DNA of 48,096 nucleotides from the NCBI GenBank assembly GCA_024695415.1, contig JAILIE010000006.1, positions 1-48,096 on the forward strand, given 5' to 3'. A program made the position numbers and the translations under genes. The notes below the pieces were generated by a model that saw nothing but the letters and a program-made list of their open reading frames with translations, made no database searches and was not told the origin of the DNA. Shown piece by piece: positions 9,342-18,689 of the stretch. This DNA is from Clostridiales bacterium (GTDB lineage Bacteria; Bacillota; Clostridia; Christensenellales; Aristaeellaceae). Position 1 is the first letter of the stretch. Each line of letters starts with the position of its first letter.

Positions 9342-10280
9342 ATGACAAACGTGCTTCCGGAAAAGGAAAAACAACCGCGGAAGGGCGGAAAGATCCGCTT
9401 GATCGTCGGTATTGTCCTCGTCGTGCTGGTGGTGGTATTCGCGCTGACGGTTACGGTTCAGATGCGCCAGCGGATCGAAGCGGCGGACGAAGCGGCAAAG
9501 CCGCTCCTGCGGCGCGCCCTGCTGGATAACTGGGTCGCCTTCACGGGCATGCTGATCGTTTCACTGGCTGTGGTTTTCGGCATCATGCCTTTCAAAAAGA
9601 ACCTCGCCCTGAAAATCATCTGCTGTGTCATCTTCGGCATCGGTGTGCTGGTTACCGCGGAATCGCTGATCCTCAGCGGACGGATGCTCATCGGCGTTTT
9701 CCAGAAGGACGCGTCGCCGGATGCGCAGTACGTGGTGGTGCTCGGCAGCGAGCTCAACGAGGATAAATCCCCGACCGCGGATCTGACCTCCCGGGTAAAC
9801 ACCGCCTGGAAATGGTGGAACAGCCACCCGGAAACCACCCTCATCCTCTCCAACAGCGCCGAAGGCGGCGAAGCGGCCTCCAGCAGTTCCACCACTGTGA
9901 CCTCCAAAGTCTCCACGAGCCTGCCGGGCCGCACCAGCAAGAAAAAGGGCAATACGCCGTCCGCCGTCATGTCGAATATCCTCCAGAAGGACAAGGGAGT
10001 CCCGGCGGAACAGATTATTGTGGAAGACCAGTCCCGGAACGAGGAACAGAGTTTTGAAAACATCCTGGCGATGGAAAACATTGACGAAAGCACCGCCATC
10101 GTCGTGGTGACCACCAACTACGATATGGTCCGGGCAGTGGAAGCGGCGGAAAAGGCCGGGTTCACGAATATCTCCCGTCTCCCCGCCCCTGCTTCCTTCT
10201 GGGAGTTCGGCACCAACCTCCTCTGGGAGACCTGGAACGAATATGATCCCGTTCTGAAAGCCGCCGCTGAAGAAGTATAA
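9342..10280 (+). CDS. YdcF/SanA-like (DUF218) membrane protein
   Basis: Two N-terminal TMs, YVVVLGSELNED, NILAMENIDESTAIVVVTTNYDMVRAVEAAEKAGF. Confidence 0.75.
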   Translation: MTNVLPEKEKQPRKGGKIRLIVGIVLVVLVVVFALTVTVQMRQRIEAADEAAKPLLRRALLDNWVAFTGMLIVSLAVVFGIMPFKKNLALKIICCVIFGIGVLVTAESLILSGRMLIGVFQKDASPDAQYVVVLGSELNEDKSPTADLTSRVNTAWKWWNSHPETTLILSNSAEGGEAASSSSTTVTSKVSTSLPGRTSKKKGNTPSAVMSNILQKDKGVPAEQIIVEDQSRNEEQSFENILAMENIDESTAIVVVTTNYDMVRAVEAAEKAGFTNISRLPAPASFWEFGTNLLWETWNEYDPVLKAAAEEV

Positions 10281-10293
10281 TATTCCCGTACGC

Positions 10294-10326
10294 AAAAGGG
10301 CCTTCCCTTCCGGAAGGTCCTTTTTT
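10294..10326 (+). terminator. Rho-independent terminator
   Basis: AAAAGGGCCTTCC-N5-GGAAGGTCCTTTTTT. Confidence 0.8.
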
Positions 10327-10339
10327 ACGTGCTTGTTGC

Positions 10340-11587
10340 TCAGCCGTTCTGCGCGCCGGCCGGAGGGAACTTGCCGCACATACGGCACCGTTTCCCGCCG
10401 ATTCCGTTCCGGAACCGGTCCGATCCGCAGTAAACGCAGATGCTGTACGGTGCCTGCGGAGCACCGGACAGGACCGCGTCGGACGCGTAACAGGGGTTGA
10501 TATCATGCCGGGGAGGCTCCTCGCGGAACAGGGCGTCGATTTTGCCCCGGATATCGAAAAAATACTCCACCACCCGGTCGACGTCGTACCCGTTGTCGCT
10601 GAAGGGAAACTTCCTGCAGTCCGCCAGCCTGTCGGCGGTGCACAGTGCCTGGCGGCCGGTGGCCATCAGGTAAAAAGTATGCATAATCCGGGTCACCGCC
10701 TCGTCGACCTTCTCCTGGTCATATCCCTTCTCCGCCACCGGGAAGTCGGGAAAATAGTAATCCTTTGTCCATTCGCTCATCCGTTCCGAGAGCGGATCCC
10801 CGTACCGGACCCGGATCGGCAGGTAGCGGCTGCGCCACTCGATCGCGAGCGTTTCCGCGCGCGATGCCTCCAGGGTATAGCCGGCGTGGGTATAGTATTT
10901 CGCCGCGCGGAAAAACAGGTTGGAAGTCCGGGGAATGTCGCCCGCCCGGGCGGCGTCCTGTGCCCGGCTGTAGTACTGCCGGGCCTTCGCGAGCGCTTCA
11001 TGGGGATACGGATCGATCCGGATTCCCTGGCTCCGGATAAACTCAACCAGCGAACTGTTCGCCCGGTATTCCACAAATCCCTCGGGCAGCGACGGGATCA
11101 GTTCGATATCTTCCTTCCGGCAGTTCTCCGTCAGCATGTCCAGGAACATTTTCTGCCACTTGCTCTCCCGCGCGACGCAGATACACCAGGGATACCGGGA
11201 GCGGACCAGCTGGGCCGCCTCCCATTCCGCCTGGCTCTCCGCGGACGTGCCGCGGACCAGCCCGTTCTTCCTCAGGTTGCGGACCAGTTCCGAACTGCGC
11301 AGGAAGTCCTCCTTCCCGCCGCGGACCACCTGGAAGCGGTCCAGGACCTGCCGTTCAATCCCCTTGTCGTCCGGAATCCGGATATTGATGACCCGGATCT
11401 CGTCGATCGTGACACCCTTCCGGAGCTTGTCCGACAGTTCCCCGACAATCCGGCCGGTCATCTCCTGCGCCGCGCCGCGGACCACGTCCTCCAGGTCCAG
11501 CTCTTCCACGAACCGGCGGACGTCCTCCTCGCCGGTTTCACTGTACGATCCGATGAGCTCCCGGATCGGGCGATAGCCTTCTGCCAT
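10340..11587 (-). CDS. Uncharacterised protein with two DivIVA-like motifs and C-terminal zinc ribbon
   Basis: FPVAEKGYDQEKVDEAVTRI and FPFSDNGYDVDRVVEYFFDI; CVYCGSDRFRNGIGGKRCRMCG; SD GGAGGG before ATG 11587. Confidence 0.7.
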   Translation of the reverse strand: MAEGYRPIRELIGSYSETGEEDVRRFVEELDLEDVVRGAAQEMTGRIVGELSDKLRKGVTIDEIRVINIRIPDDKGIERQVLDRFQVVRGGKEDFLRSSELVRNLRKNGLVRGTSAESQAEWEAAQLVRSRYPWCICVARESKWQKMFLDMLTENCRKEDIELIPSLPEGFVEYRANSSLVEFIRSQGIRIDPYPHEALAKARQYYSRAQDAARAGDIPRTSNLFFRAAKYYTHAGYTLEASRAETLAIEWRSRYLPIRVRYGDPLSERMSEWTKDYYFPDFPVAEKGYDQEKVDEAVTRIMHTFYLMATGRQALCTADRLADCRKFPFSDNGYDVDRVVEYFFDIRGKIDALFREEPPRHDINPCYASDAVLSGAPQAPYSICVYCGSDRFRNGIGGKRCRMCGKFPPAGAQNG

Positions 11588-11691
11588 GTTTCCCTCCACC
11601 GTCATCTGTCTTCAGGCATTATACCATCCGCGCGGCCAAAAGGACAGAGAAAAGCACGGGGCGGGTGCCCCGCGTGAATTTCCCGGGCTGT

Positions 11692-12396
11692 TCAGTTGTC
11701 CGTGATTCGGATCATCCGGTACCCGATCCCGACATGGGTTTGAATCAGCGCGGCGGCGTCCGGGGAAGGCTCCAGCTTCTTCCGCAGCGTTGCCATGAAC
11801 ACGCGCAGCGACGCGACGTTGTTCTCCCAGGACGCACCCCAGATCTGCTGCGTAATGTATTTGTGCGTCAGAACCTTTCCGCAGTTCCGGGCCAGCAGGC
11901 ACAGGAGCTTGTATTCGATCGGCGTCAGGTGAAGCTCCTCCCCGGAAATATACGCGCATCCCGACGCGAAATCGATCTTCAGGCTGCCGTTGACGAAGAC
12001 CGGGTTCTCCGGATTGTCCGCCCGCATCTGGTTCAGCCGCCGCAGCGTGACCCGCAGGCGGGCCAGCAGCTCGTCCACCGAAAACGGCTTGGTCAGGTAG
12101 TCGTCCGCTCCGGCGTCCAGCGCCTCAATCTTGTCCGTGTCGTCGCTCCGGGCGCTGATCACGATGATGGGCATACTGGACCAGGAGCGGATCTTGCGGA
12201 TCACTTCCACGCCGTCCATATCCGGCAGGCCCAGGTCCAGCAGCATGATATCCGGGTTGTGCGAGGCCGCTTCCAGGATCGCGTTTCCCGCGTTCCCGGC
12301 GGCGATATAACGGTACTCATGGGTTTCCAGCGTGACCGAAATCAGGTTCCGGATCGGCGCGTCGTCCTCGACGATCAGGATCAGCGGTTTATTCAT
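11692..12396 (-). CDS. kdpE: KdpE-like response regulator (OmpR family)
   Basis: LILIVEDDAPIRNLI, DIMLLDLGLPDMDG, KPFSVDELLARLR, winged-helix C-terminus. Confidence 0.88.
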   Translation of the reverse strand: MNKPLILIVEDDAPIRNLISVTLETHEYRYIAAGNAGNAILEAASHNPDIMLLDLGLPDMDGVEVIRKIRSWSSMPIIVISARSDDTDKIEALDAGADDYLTKPFSVDELLARLRVTLRRLNQMRADNPENPVFVNGSLKIDFASGCAYISGEELHLTPIEYKLLCLLARNCGKVLTHKYITQQIWGASWENNVASLRVFMATLRKKLEPSPDAAALIQTHVGIGYRMIRITDN

Positions 12397-14356
12397 TCAG
12401 GTTCACCTCTTCCCTGGGCAGCGAAAACTCAAACACCGCGCCGTGCGGCAGATGGTCCGAAACAGTGATGGACCCGCCGTGGGCCCGGATGATCGACTGG
12501 CACAGGGCCAGTCCGATGCCCAGTCCGCGGCGGCTGTCCCCGGTCGGGTTGCCGCTCGAATAAAACAGGTCGAAAATCCTTTCCTTCTGGTCGTCCGGGA
12601 TTCCCGGCCCGTCGTCCTCAATCCGCACGACGACCTCCCCGTTCCTCTCAAGGGTATCGATCCGGATCTCGGAGCCTTCCGGGGCGTACTTGACGGCATT
12701 GTCCAGCAGGTTGATCACCACCTGCACAATCAGGCGCGCATCCGCCTTCACGAGCAGCAGCTCCCCGGCCGGCGTCCGGCGCAGCGTATGGTTCCTCATC
12801 TGCCGGCTCAGGTGATTGACCGCCTCCGTGATCATATCGTCCATCAGCTCGGTCGTCATGTTCAGGTTCAGTTTTCCGTCGGTCATCCGGCTGGCAGACA
12901 GAAGGTTCTCCACCATCCCGTTCAGCCACTGCGCGTCCTGGTAAATATCCGAATACAGCTGTTTCCGGGTTCCGGCGTCCATCGTTTCCCCGCAGGTGAT
13001 CAGGCTGTCCGCGTTGCCCATAATGGATGTCAGCGGCGTCCGCAGGTCGTGTGAGACGGCCCGGAGAAGGTTTGCGCGCAGGCGCTCGTTCTCCGCCAGG
13101 ACCATAGTCTCCTCTTTCTCGCGCGCGTTCCGGGCGTTTTCCAGCGCCAGGGAGCATTCGCCGACCACGGACGCGAGCACGCTCTGCTCGGAAGCGTCCG
13201 GCGGCGAGTCGTGGACCGCCACGCCGACCACGCCGTACGCGTGGTCCTGCACCCGCATGCAGTAATACAGGTAATCCATTTTCGGGAAGACGTCCGTCGT
13301 CGCCCCCGCGCGCTTATGGTGCGCGAAAGACCATTCCACCGCCTGCTTCTCCTCGTTCGTGCGGTACGGCACGGTATCCCCCGCCGCGGGATAGAAAACC
13401 GGATCGCCGAGCACCCCGTTCTCCGCCGGATAGATAACCAGGCTCCGGTTCAGAAGGCGCGTCAGCTGGTCCGCGAGCACGGACATGATCTCCTCCCGGG
13501 ACTTTGCCTTGGTCAGCTGCCGGTCCGTTTCCAGCACGACACTCATCCGCTGCGCCGCCTTGGCGGACTGCCCGGCGTTCTGTTTCAGGCGGATCGCCAG
13601 CGTACTGATCGTGAACGCCGCCGCCAGCATGATCAGGAAGGTCACGGGATACCCGGTTCCGTACGCGTAGATCGTAAACCGCGGCGTGGTAAACAGGATA
13701 TCGAACAGGAGCACGCTGATGACCGCCCACACCATGCTGTACGCGCGGTGCGTCGTCAGAATCGACACCGCCAGCAGGCCCAGCAGGTAGACCATGATGA
13801 TATTGGCGTCCGTGAATCCCAGGTGGGAGAACAGGAAGCCGATCACCGTGCTGACCAGCATGGAGGAAAGGAAAACGGCGCAGTCGGACAGGATGTTCTT
13901 CCTGCTTCGCTCCGCCGGCTTGCGTGCCACATATACTTTTGTTCCATAGTCCGGAATGATGAAGTAGTCCAGGTCCGGGGCGTACGCCACCAGGCGGTCG
14001 GTCAGGGATTTCTTCCGCCGGAGCAGGCCGCCCACCGTGTTGGTCTGGCCGATGACGATGCCGGATATATCCGACACCCGGGCATACTCCGCGATCTGGT
14101 ACGGAACGTCGTCCCCGGTCACCGTCTCCAGCTTCGCCCCCAGCTTCTCCGCCAGGTTCATGTTGCTGCGCAGGCGTTTCCGGTCGTCGTCGGACATCTG
14201 GGCATAGGCCGGCGTTTCAACGAACAGCGCGACCAGCGTGCCCTGGAAAGCCTCCGCGATTTTGTTAGCCGCGTGAATGACCTTTGCGTTCGAGGTTGAG
14301 GAAGAAAGGCATACGAGAATACGCGTGCTTTGTTTCCCCGTTTTCTGCAGATCCAT
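12389..14356 (-). CDS. KdpD-like sensor histidine kinase lacking the N-terminal P-loop KdpD domain
   Basis: USP-like N-terminus STRILVCLSSSTSNAKVIHAANKIAEAF, 4-TM segment, HDLRTPLTSIMGNADSL H-box, DDGPGIPDDQKERIFDLFYS; overlaps kdpE by 8 nt. Confidence 0.88.
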   Translation of the reverse strand: MDLQKTGKQSTRILVCLSSSTSNAKVIHAANKIAEAFQGTLVALFVETPAYAQMSDDDRKRLRSNMNLAEKLGAKLETVTGDDVPYQIAEYARVSDISGIVIGQTNTVGGLLRRKKSLTDRLVAYAPDLDYFIIPDYGTKVYVARKPAERSRKNILSDCAVFLSSMLVSTVIGFLFSHLGFTDANIIMVYLLGLLAVSILTTHRAYSMVWAVISVLLFDILFTTPRFTIYAYGTGYPVTFLIMLAAAFTISTLAIRLKQNAGQSAKAAQRMSVVLETDRQLTKAKSREEIMSVLADQLTRLLNRSLVIYPAENGVLGDPVFYPAAGDTVPYRTNEEKQAVEWSFAHHKRAGATTDVFPKMDYLYYCMRVQDHAYGVVGVAVHDSPPDASEQSVLASVVGECSLALENARNAREKEETMVLAENERLRANLLRAVSHDLRTPLTSIMGNADSLITCGETMDAGTRKQLYSDIYQDAQWLNGMVENLLSASRMTDGKLNLNMTTELMDDMITEAVNHLSRQMRNHTLRRTPAGELLLVKADARLIVQVVINLLDNAVKYAPEGSEIRIDTLERNGEVVVRIEDDGPGIPDDQKERIFDLFYSSGNPTGDSRRGLGIGLALCQSIIRAHGGSITVSDHLPHGAVFEFSLPREEVNLNE

Positions 14357-14489
14357 GTGTTTCCTTCTCCCGCTCTGATTGTTTCCGGCCGGACACATGG
14401 GGATCCACTGTTCTGCGGAACAGTTCCAGGAGTCCGTACCCTATTATACCAAAAACGGCGAAAATCAGAAGCTCAAGAAAATCCGTCAT
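14265..14489 (-). CDS. Candidate small single-TM protein overlapping the kdpD start
   Basis: SD-like GGAGGGGGGAGA upstream of MTDFLELLIFAVFGIIGYGLLELFRRTVDPHVSG; overlaps KdpD by about 92 nt. Confidence 0.4.
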   Translation of the reverse strand: MTDFLELLIFAVFGIIGYGLLELFRRTVDPHVSGRKQSEREKETHGSAENGETKHAYSRMPFFLNLERKGHSRG

Positions 14490-14524
14490 TTTCGTCTCCC
14501 CCCTCCGCTTTCGTCTTTATCACG

Positions 14525-15172
14525 TCAGATCCTGAAGCATTTCTGGATATCTTTCCATTTTCCAAGCACCAGGATGGTCTGGTTCGACCGCAGCAAGGTA
14601 TCGCTGGTGACCGCGGTGCTCGGGTGTCCGTTTTCACGGACCGCCAGCAGGTTCAGGTTATATTTCTTGCGGATGTCGATTCCGCCGACGGTCTTTCCGT
14701 TCCACTCTTCCGGAACCGACAGGTCGTAGATCGCGTACTCCCCGTCCAGCGCGATATAGTCCAGCACGTGGTCCGTCGTATGGCGGATCGCGGTCCAGTC
14801 CGCCAGCTGGCCTTCCGGATACACCACGTCGTCCGCGCCGTTCCGCAGAAGGAACTTCCGCTGCACCTCGCTCGCCGCGCGGGAAACCACCTTCTTCGCG
14901 CCCAGCTCTTTCAGCAGGGAGGTGGTCTCCAGCGAGCTCTGGAAGTCCTCCGCGATCGTGACGATGCATACGTCAAAGTTGTCGACGCCCAGGGTGCGAA
15001 GGAAGTTTTCACTGGTCGCGTCCCCGATCTGCGCATCCGTCACCAGGGGCAGGATCTCGTTCACCCGGGCTTCGTTCCGGTCCACGGCCAGCACCTGGTG
15101 GTGAAGCTCGTTCAGCTTTTCCGCGACCGCGCGGCCGAAGCGTCCCAGCCCGATCAGCAATACCGATTTCAT
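14525..15172 (-). CDS. trkA: TrkA/KtrA family potassium uptake regulatory protein
   Basis: MKSVLLIGLGRFGRAVAEKL RCK-N domain; AAAGGAGG SD. Confidence 0.92.
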   Translation of the reverse strand: MKSVLLIGLGRFGRAVAEKLNELHHQVLAVDRNEARVNEILPLVTDAQIGDATSENFLRTLGVDNFDVCIVTIAEDFQSSLETTSLLKELGAKKVVSRAASEVQRKFLLRNGADDVVYPEGQLADWTAIRHTTDHVLDYIALDGEYAIYDLSVPEEWNGKTVGGIDIRKKYNLNLLAVRENGHPSTAVTSDTLLRSNQTILVLGKWKDIQKCFRI

Positions 15173-15184
15173 TCCCGTCCTCCT

Positions 15185-16516
15185 TTATCCGACCGTCACC
15201 TTTTCCAGCGGCAGCGTGGAATGGGTCCCCCTCCGCACCGACTGTGCCGCGTAGATCAGCGTCAGCCCGCCGACCCGGCCCATGAACATCAGCGCGACCA
15301 GGACCAGCCGGGACAGTCCGCCGACCTGCGCCGTGATTCCCAGGCTCAGGCCGACCGTTCCGATCGCGGAAGCGGTCTCAAACAGGCAGGTGATCAGCGG
15401 CATGCCCTCCGCCTTGCTGATGATCACCCCGCCGGCAAAAAACATCAGGAAGTACATCATCAGGATCGCCGCGGCGTTCCGGACCGCATCCTCCCCGATC
15501 CTGCGCCCGAAGCAGGTAACCTGCTCCTTCCGGCGGAAGACCGCCAGCGCGCTCAGCAGCAGGACCGCGGCGGTGGTGGTTTTCATGCCGCCGGCGGTGG
15601 ATCCGGGCGATCCGCCGATCAGCATCCACAGGATCATCAGCGCGTGACCGCCGCCGCTGATTCCGTTCAGGTCCATGGTATTGAACCCGGCGGTGCGCAG
15701 GGTAACCGACTGGAACAGGGAGGTCAGGACCCTTTCCCCGGCCGGGGCCCCGCTTTTCTCGGCGAACATAAGCCACAGGAAGGGAATCAGGATCATGGCG
15801 GCGGAAGTGCTCAGGACGATCTTGCTCTGCAGGCGGTACCGCTTCAGGCGGAGCCCGTGTTCCTTCACGTCGTTCCAGACCAGGAAACCGATACCGCCGA
15901 TCGTGATCAGCAGCACCACCACAATATTCACCAGCGCGTTCCCGGCATAGGCGGTCATCGATGAAAACTCCCCGTGGACGCCCATCAGGTCAAATCCCGC
16001 GTTACAGAAGGCGGAAATGGAATGGAACACCGCGTACCAGATCCCCTTGCCCCACCCGAATTCCGGAATGAAGGCCGGCATCAGCGCGATGGCTCCGACC
16101 AGTTCAAATCCGAGCGTGGTCAGGATGATAAACCGGGTCAGCCGGACGATCCCGCCCACCTGCGGAGCGGAAATTGCTTCCTGCAGCAGGCTTCGCTGCA
16201 TCAGGCCGATCTTCCGGCCGGACACGAAGGAAAGCGACAGCGCGGCTGTCACCACGCCCATTCCGCCGATCTGGATCAGGAAAAGGATCACCGCCTGGCC
16301 GAAGGGCGACCAGTGGGTCACGGTATCCCGCACCACCAGCCCGGTCACGCATACCGCGGAGGTCGCCGTGAACAGGCAGTCGGAAAAGCCTGTTCCCGTC
16401 CCCTGCCGGGACGAAAGCGGAAGCATCAGCAGCAGCGTGCCGATCATGATCATCAGCGCGAATCCCAGGGCGATGATCTGAAAGGTAGTCAGCCGATGGT
16501 TTCCCCAGATTCTCAC
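15185..16516 (-). CDS. trkH: TrkH/KtrB family potassium transporter
   Basis: TSAVCVTGLVVRDT, SISAFCNAGFDLMG, GGSPGSTAGGMKTTT selectivity-filter-like segments. Confidence 0.93.
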   Translation of the reverse strand: MRIWGNHRLTTFQIIALGFALMIMIGTLLLMLPLSSRQGTGTGFSDCLFTATSAVCVTGLVVRDTVTHWSPFGQAVILFLIQIGGMGVVTAALSLSFVSGRKIGLMQRSLLQEAISAPQVGGIVRLTRFIILTTLGFELVGAIALMPAFIPEFGWGKGIWYAVFHSISAFCNAGFDLMGVHGEFSSMTAYAGNALVNIVVVLLITIGGIGFLVWNDVKEHGLRLKRYRLQSKIVLSTSAAMILIPFLWLMFAEKSGAPAGERVLTSLFQSVTLRTAGFNTMDLNGISGGGHALMILWMLIGGSPGSTAGGMKTTTAAVLLLSALAVFRRKEQVTCFGRRIGEDAVRNAAAILMMYFLMFFAGGVIISKAEGMPLITCLFETASAIGTVGLSLGITAQVGGLSRLVLVALMFMGRVGGLTLIYAAQSVRRGTHSTLPLEKVTVG

Positions 16517-16612
16517 GGTCGTTTCCCTCCTGCTTCCACGTTTATTCTACCGGACGGACCATAAGCTTTTCATAAGAATCCGGGAGGACGTATAAAGATC
16601 GTGTTAAGACAG

Positions 16613-16639
16613 CAAAAAACCTCCGGCAATCGCCGGAGG
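16613..16639 (-). terminator. Rho-independent terminator for esterase gene
   Basis: CCTCCGGCGATTGCCGGAGG followed by TTTTTTG on minus. Confidence 0.8.
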
Positions 16640-16659
16640 CGCTGAAACGTCCGGGAAGA

Positions 16660-17433
16660 TCATTCCCTGGCGGCTATCAGTTCGATAAAGGCCTGGATCT
16701 GGGTGTCCCAGAAGCTCCATTCGTGCGTGACGTCCGGTTCCTCGTGGCCCAGTACTTCCCACCCGTTCTTCCTCAGGGCGGAAACAAAGGCCTTGTGCTG
16801 GTCGAAAAGGAAGTCCTTCGTGCCGCAGCTGACATACAGCCAGGGTTTGCGCGGGGCGTTCGCGTTCTTTTCCATCAGGTGGAACGTGTCGTATTCCGTA
16901 CCCTTGATTTCCTCCAGGTCTCCGAAAACCCGATGCGCCGCGTTGCCGAGGCTGCCCTGGTAAAGCACTCCGGCCAGGTCCACCGCTCCGCTGAAGGACG
17001 CCGCGCCGGCGTAATGGTCCGGATAGGTCAGCGCCAGCCGCATAGCCCCGTAGCCGCCCATGCTCAGGCCGGCCACATAGGTATCCTCCGGCCGGTCGCT
17101 CAGCCGCAGGAAGCGCTGCATCGTCCGCGGCAGCTCGTCGCTCACGTAGTCCCAGTAGTTTTCACCGTAGACCTCGTTGCAGTAGAAGCTGTGGTTGACC
17201 GCCGGCATGATCACCGCCAGGTTGTGCTTCGCGGCATAGCGTTCCACGGAGGTCCGGCGCATCCAGATGGAATGGTCGTCACTGTACCCGTGCAGCAGGT
17301 ACAGCACCTTCGGCGGCCGGCCGTCCTTGGACGCCTCGATCCCGATCCCCTGGTTCGCCTCCGGCATAATGACGTTCACGGTGGAAGCGACATTCAGCGC
17401 CGCGGAGAAAAACTGAATCTGTAAAAAGGCCAT
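16660..17433 (-). CDS. Alpha/beta hydrolase, EstA/tributyrin-esterase family
   Basis: YLLHGYSDDHSIWMRRT, VAGLSMGGYGAMRLAL, start MAFLQIQFFSAAL with GGGGAG SD. Confidence 0.9.
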   Translation of the reverse strand: MAFLQIQFFSAALNVASTVNVIMPEANQGIGIEASKDGRPPKVLYLLHGYSDDHSIWMRRTSVERYAAKHNLAVIMPAVNHSFYCNEVYGENYWDYVSDELPRTMQRFLRLSDRPEDTYVAGLSMGGYGAMRLALTYPDHYAGAASFSGAVDLAGVLYQGSLGNAAHRVFGDLEEIKGTEYDTFHLMEKNANAPRKPWLYVSCGTKDFLFDQHKAFVSALRKNGWEVLGHEEPDVTHEWSFWDTQIQAFIELIAARE

Positions 17434-17594
17434 GGAAACTCCCCTTCCCGGTTCCTGTCCGTATTGGTTCATGATACATATAATATACCACATCCGGCCC
17501 CAACAGGCAAAGGAAACCGGTATTTCCGCGGATGAATTTCCGGACGAATCAAACGCCTGCTTTTCCGCCAGTCATCCCGCAAAAATCCGCGCAG

Positions 17595-17618
17595 AAAAAC
17601 CTCCGGCAAAGCCGGAGG
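17595..17618 (-). terminator. Rho-independent terminator
   Basis: CCTCCGGC-TTT-GCCGGAGG then GTTTTT on minus. Confidence 0.75.
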
Positions 17619-17639
17619 CTGCTGGGAACTGAGTTTTCA

Positions 17640-17888
17640 TTACGCGGACTTCCTGTCCACAGAGCAAAGATACCGGATCAGCTTCATCTCGTCTTCACGG
17701 GATGTCGCGAACAGTTCAGGTTCGTCATATTCGTCCTTGCGGAGCATGCTGGCGATTCCCAGACTGTGCTCTGCCGGATTCTTCAGGTCGTACTGGTCTC
17801 CTTCCGGGGTCAGCACCAGCACGGAAGTATTACAGTTCTCCAGTGTCTCCTCAAACAGCTTCAGTTCATCATTGTTTCTGATCATCAT
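17640..17888 (-). CDS. Small uncharacterised protein (82 aa), possibly HPr-fold-like
   Basis: AAAGGAG SD 9 nt before ATGATGATC; MMIRNNDELKLFEETLENCNTSVLVLTPEGDQYDLKNPAEHSLGIASML; the longer 133-aa ORF start lacks an SD. Confidence 0.5.
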   Translation of the reverse strand: MMIRNNDELKLFEETLENCNTSVLVLTPEGDQYDLKNPAEHSLGIASMLRKDEYDEPELFATSREDEMKLIRYLCSVDRKSA

Positions 17889-18077
17889 CTGTCCCATCTC
17901 CTTTGCGATCAGAATCATTCCGGAAGGATTCCGCTCCTTCCGTACATGATAATAGACCGAAAAGCAGCAGATACAATCACCGTTCAGGCGATTTACAGGA
18001 CAAATTGTACAGTATCTCCCGTACATGTCGGAAATGGCCAAAAAACAGACATCGATTCCGTGCCCGCAACTGGTTTT

Positions 18078-18689
18078 TTACAGCTCATTCAGGGAACGGA
18101 TAATCCGGTCCTCATGCCCCGTAGGCGTGACGCACGCGCCTTCCGGCAGAAGCAGAACGGAACGGACGCCCGCGTCCTCCGCGCAAAGCACGTCGATGGG
18201 GCGGTCTCCGACATACCAGGTTTCATCCGGCTTCAGGCCGTATTTCTGCATCAGATACCGGACGGCCTCGCCGGATGGTTTGGCCGGAAATCCGGCCGCG
18301 CTGGTTACAATTTCCCGGAAATAACCGAGGATTCCGAGCCTCTCCAGGATCGGTTCCGAGCTTGTTCCCCGGTGGGTGAACACATAATGCGCCGCCCCGG
18401 CATTCTGCAGCCGTTCAAGCGCTTCCCGGGCGCCGTCCATCAGGATGATCCGGTCATCCATTTCATGCGTGTATGCCCGGTATCTTTCCCGGACATTTTT
18501 GAAAGGCGTCCCGCTCCGTTCCGCCACGTCTTTCAGGTATGTAAAAAGCATATCCTGCTTCGCGATCCGCAGCGCGTAGGCTTCATCGTCATGAACACCG
18601 GCATCCGCGGCCGCCTTAATCGCGGCGGCGATAATCACGGGGTATGAATCCAGCAGTGTACCGTCCAGGTCCCAGATATAGGCTTCCAT
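18078..18689 (-). CDS. HAD-superfamily hydrolase (phosphoglycolate-phosphatase-like)
   Basis: YIWDLDGTLLDSYPV, VFTHRG, KPSGEAVRYL, WYVGDRPIDVLCAEDAG. Confidence 0.92.
   Translation of the reverse strand: MEAYIWDLDGTLLDSYPVIIAAAIKAAADAGVHDDEAYALRIAKQDMLFTYLKDVAERSGTPFKNVRERYRAYTHEMDDRIILMDGAREALERLQNAGAAHYVFTHRGTSSEPILERLGILGYFREIVTSAAGFPAKPSGEAVRYLMQKYGLKPDETWYVGDRPIDVLCAEDAGVRSVLLLPEGACVTPTGHEDRIIRSLNEL

Noticed and set aside
14330-15964. 544-aa plus-strand ORF opposite trkA/trkH
   Set aside because: Antisense shadow; R/Q/H/D-rich with no recognisable domain.
17979-17987. Single ACCGTTCAG half-site resembling the LytTR element
   Set aside because: No good second half at 12-bp spacing, and the orientation is wrong for the adjacent gene; treated as chance.
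17640-18041. Full 133-aa ORF start for the small protein
   Set aside because: The Cys-rich N-terminus (MAISDMYGRYCTICPVNRLNGDCICCF) has no SD, while an internal ATG has an ideal one; the shorter form is preferred.
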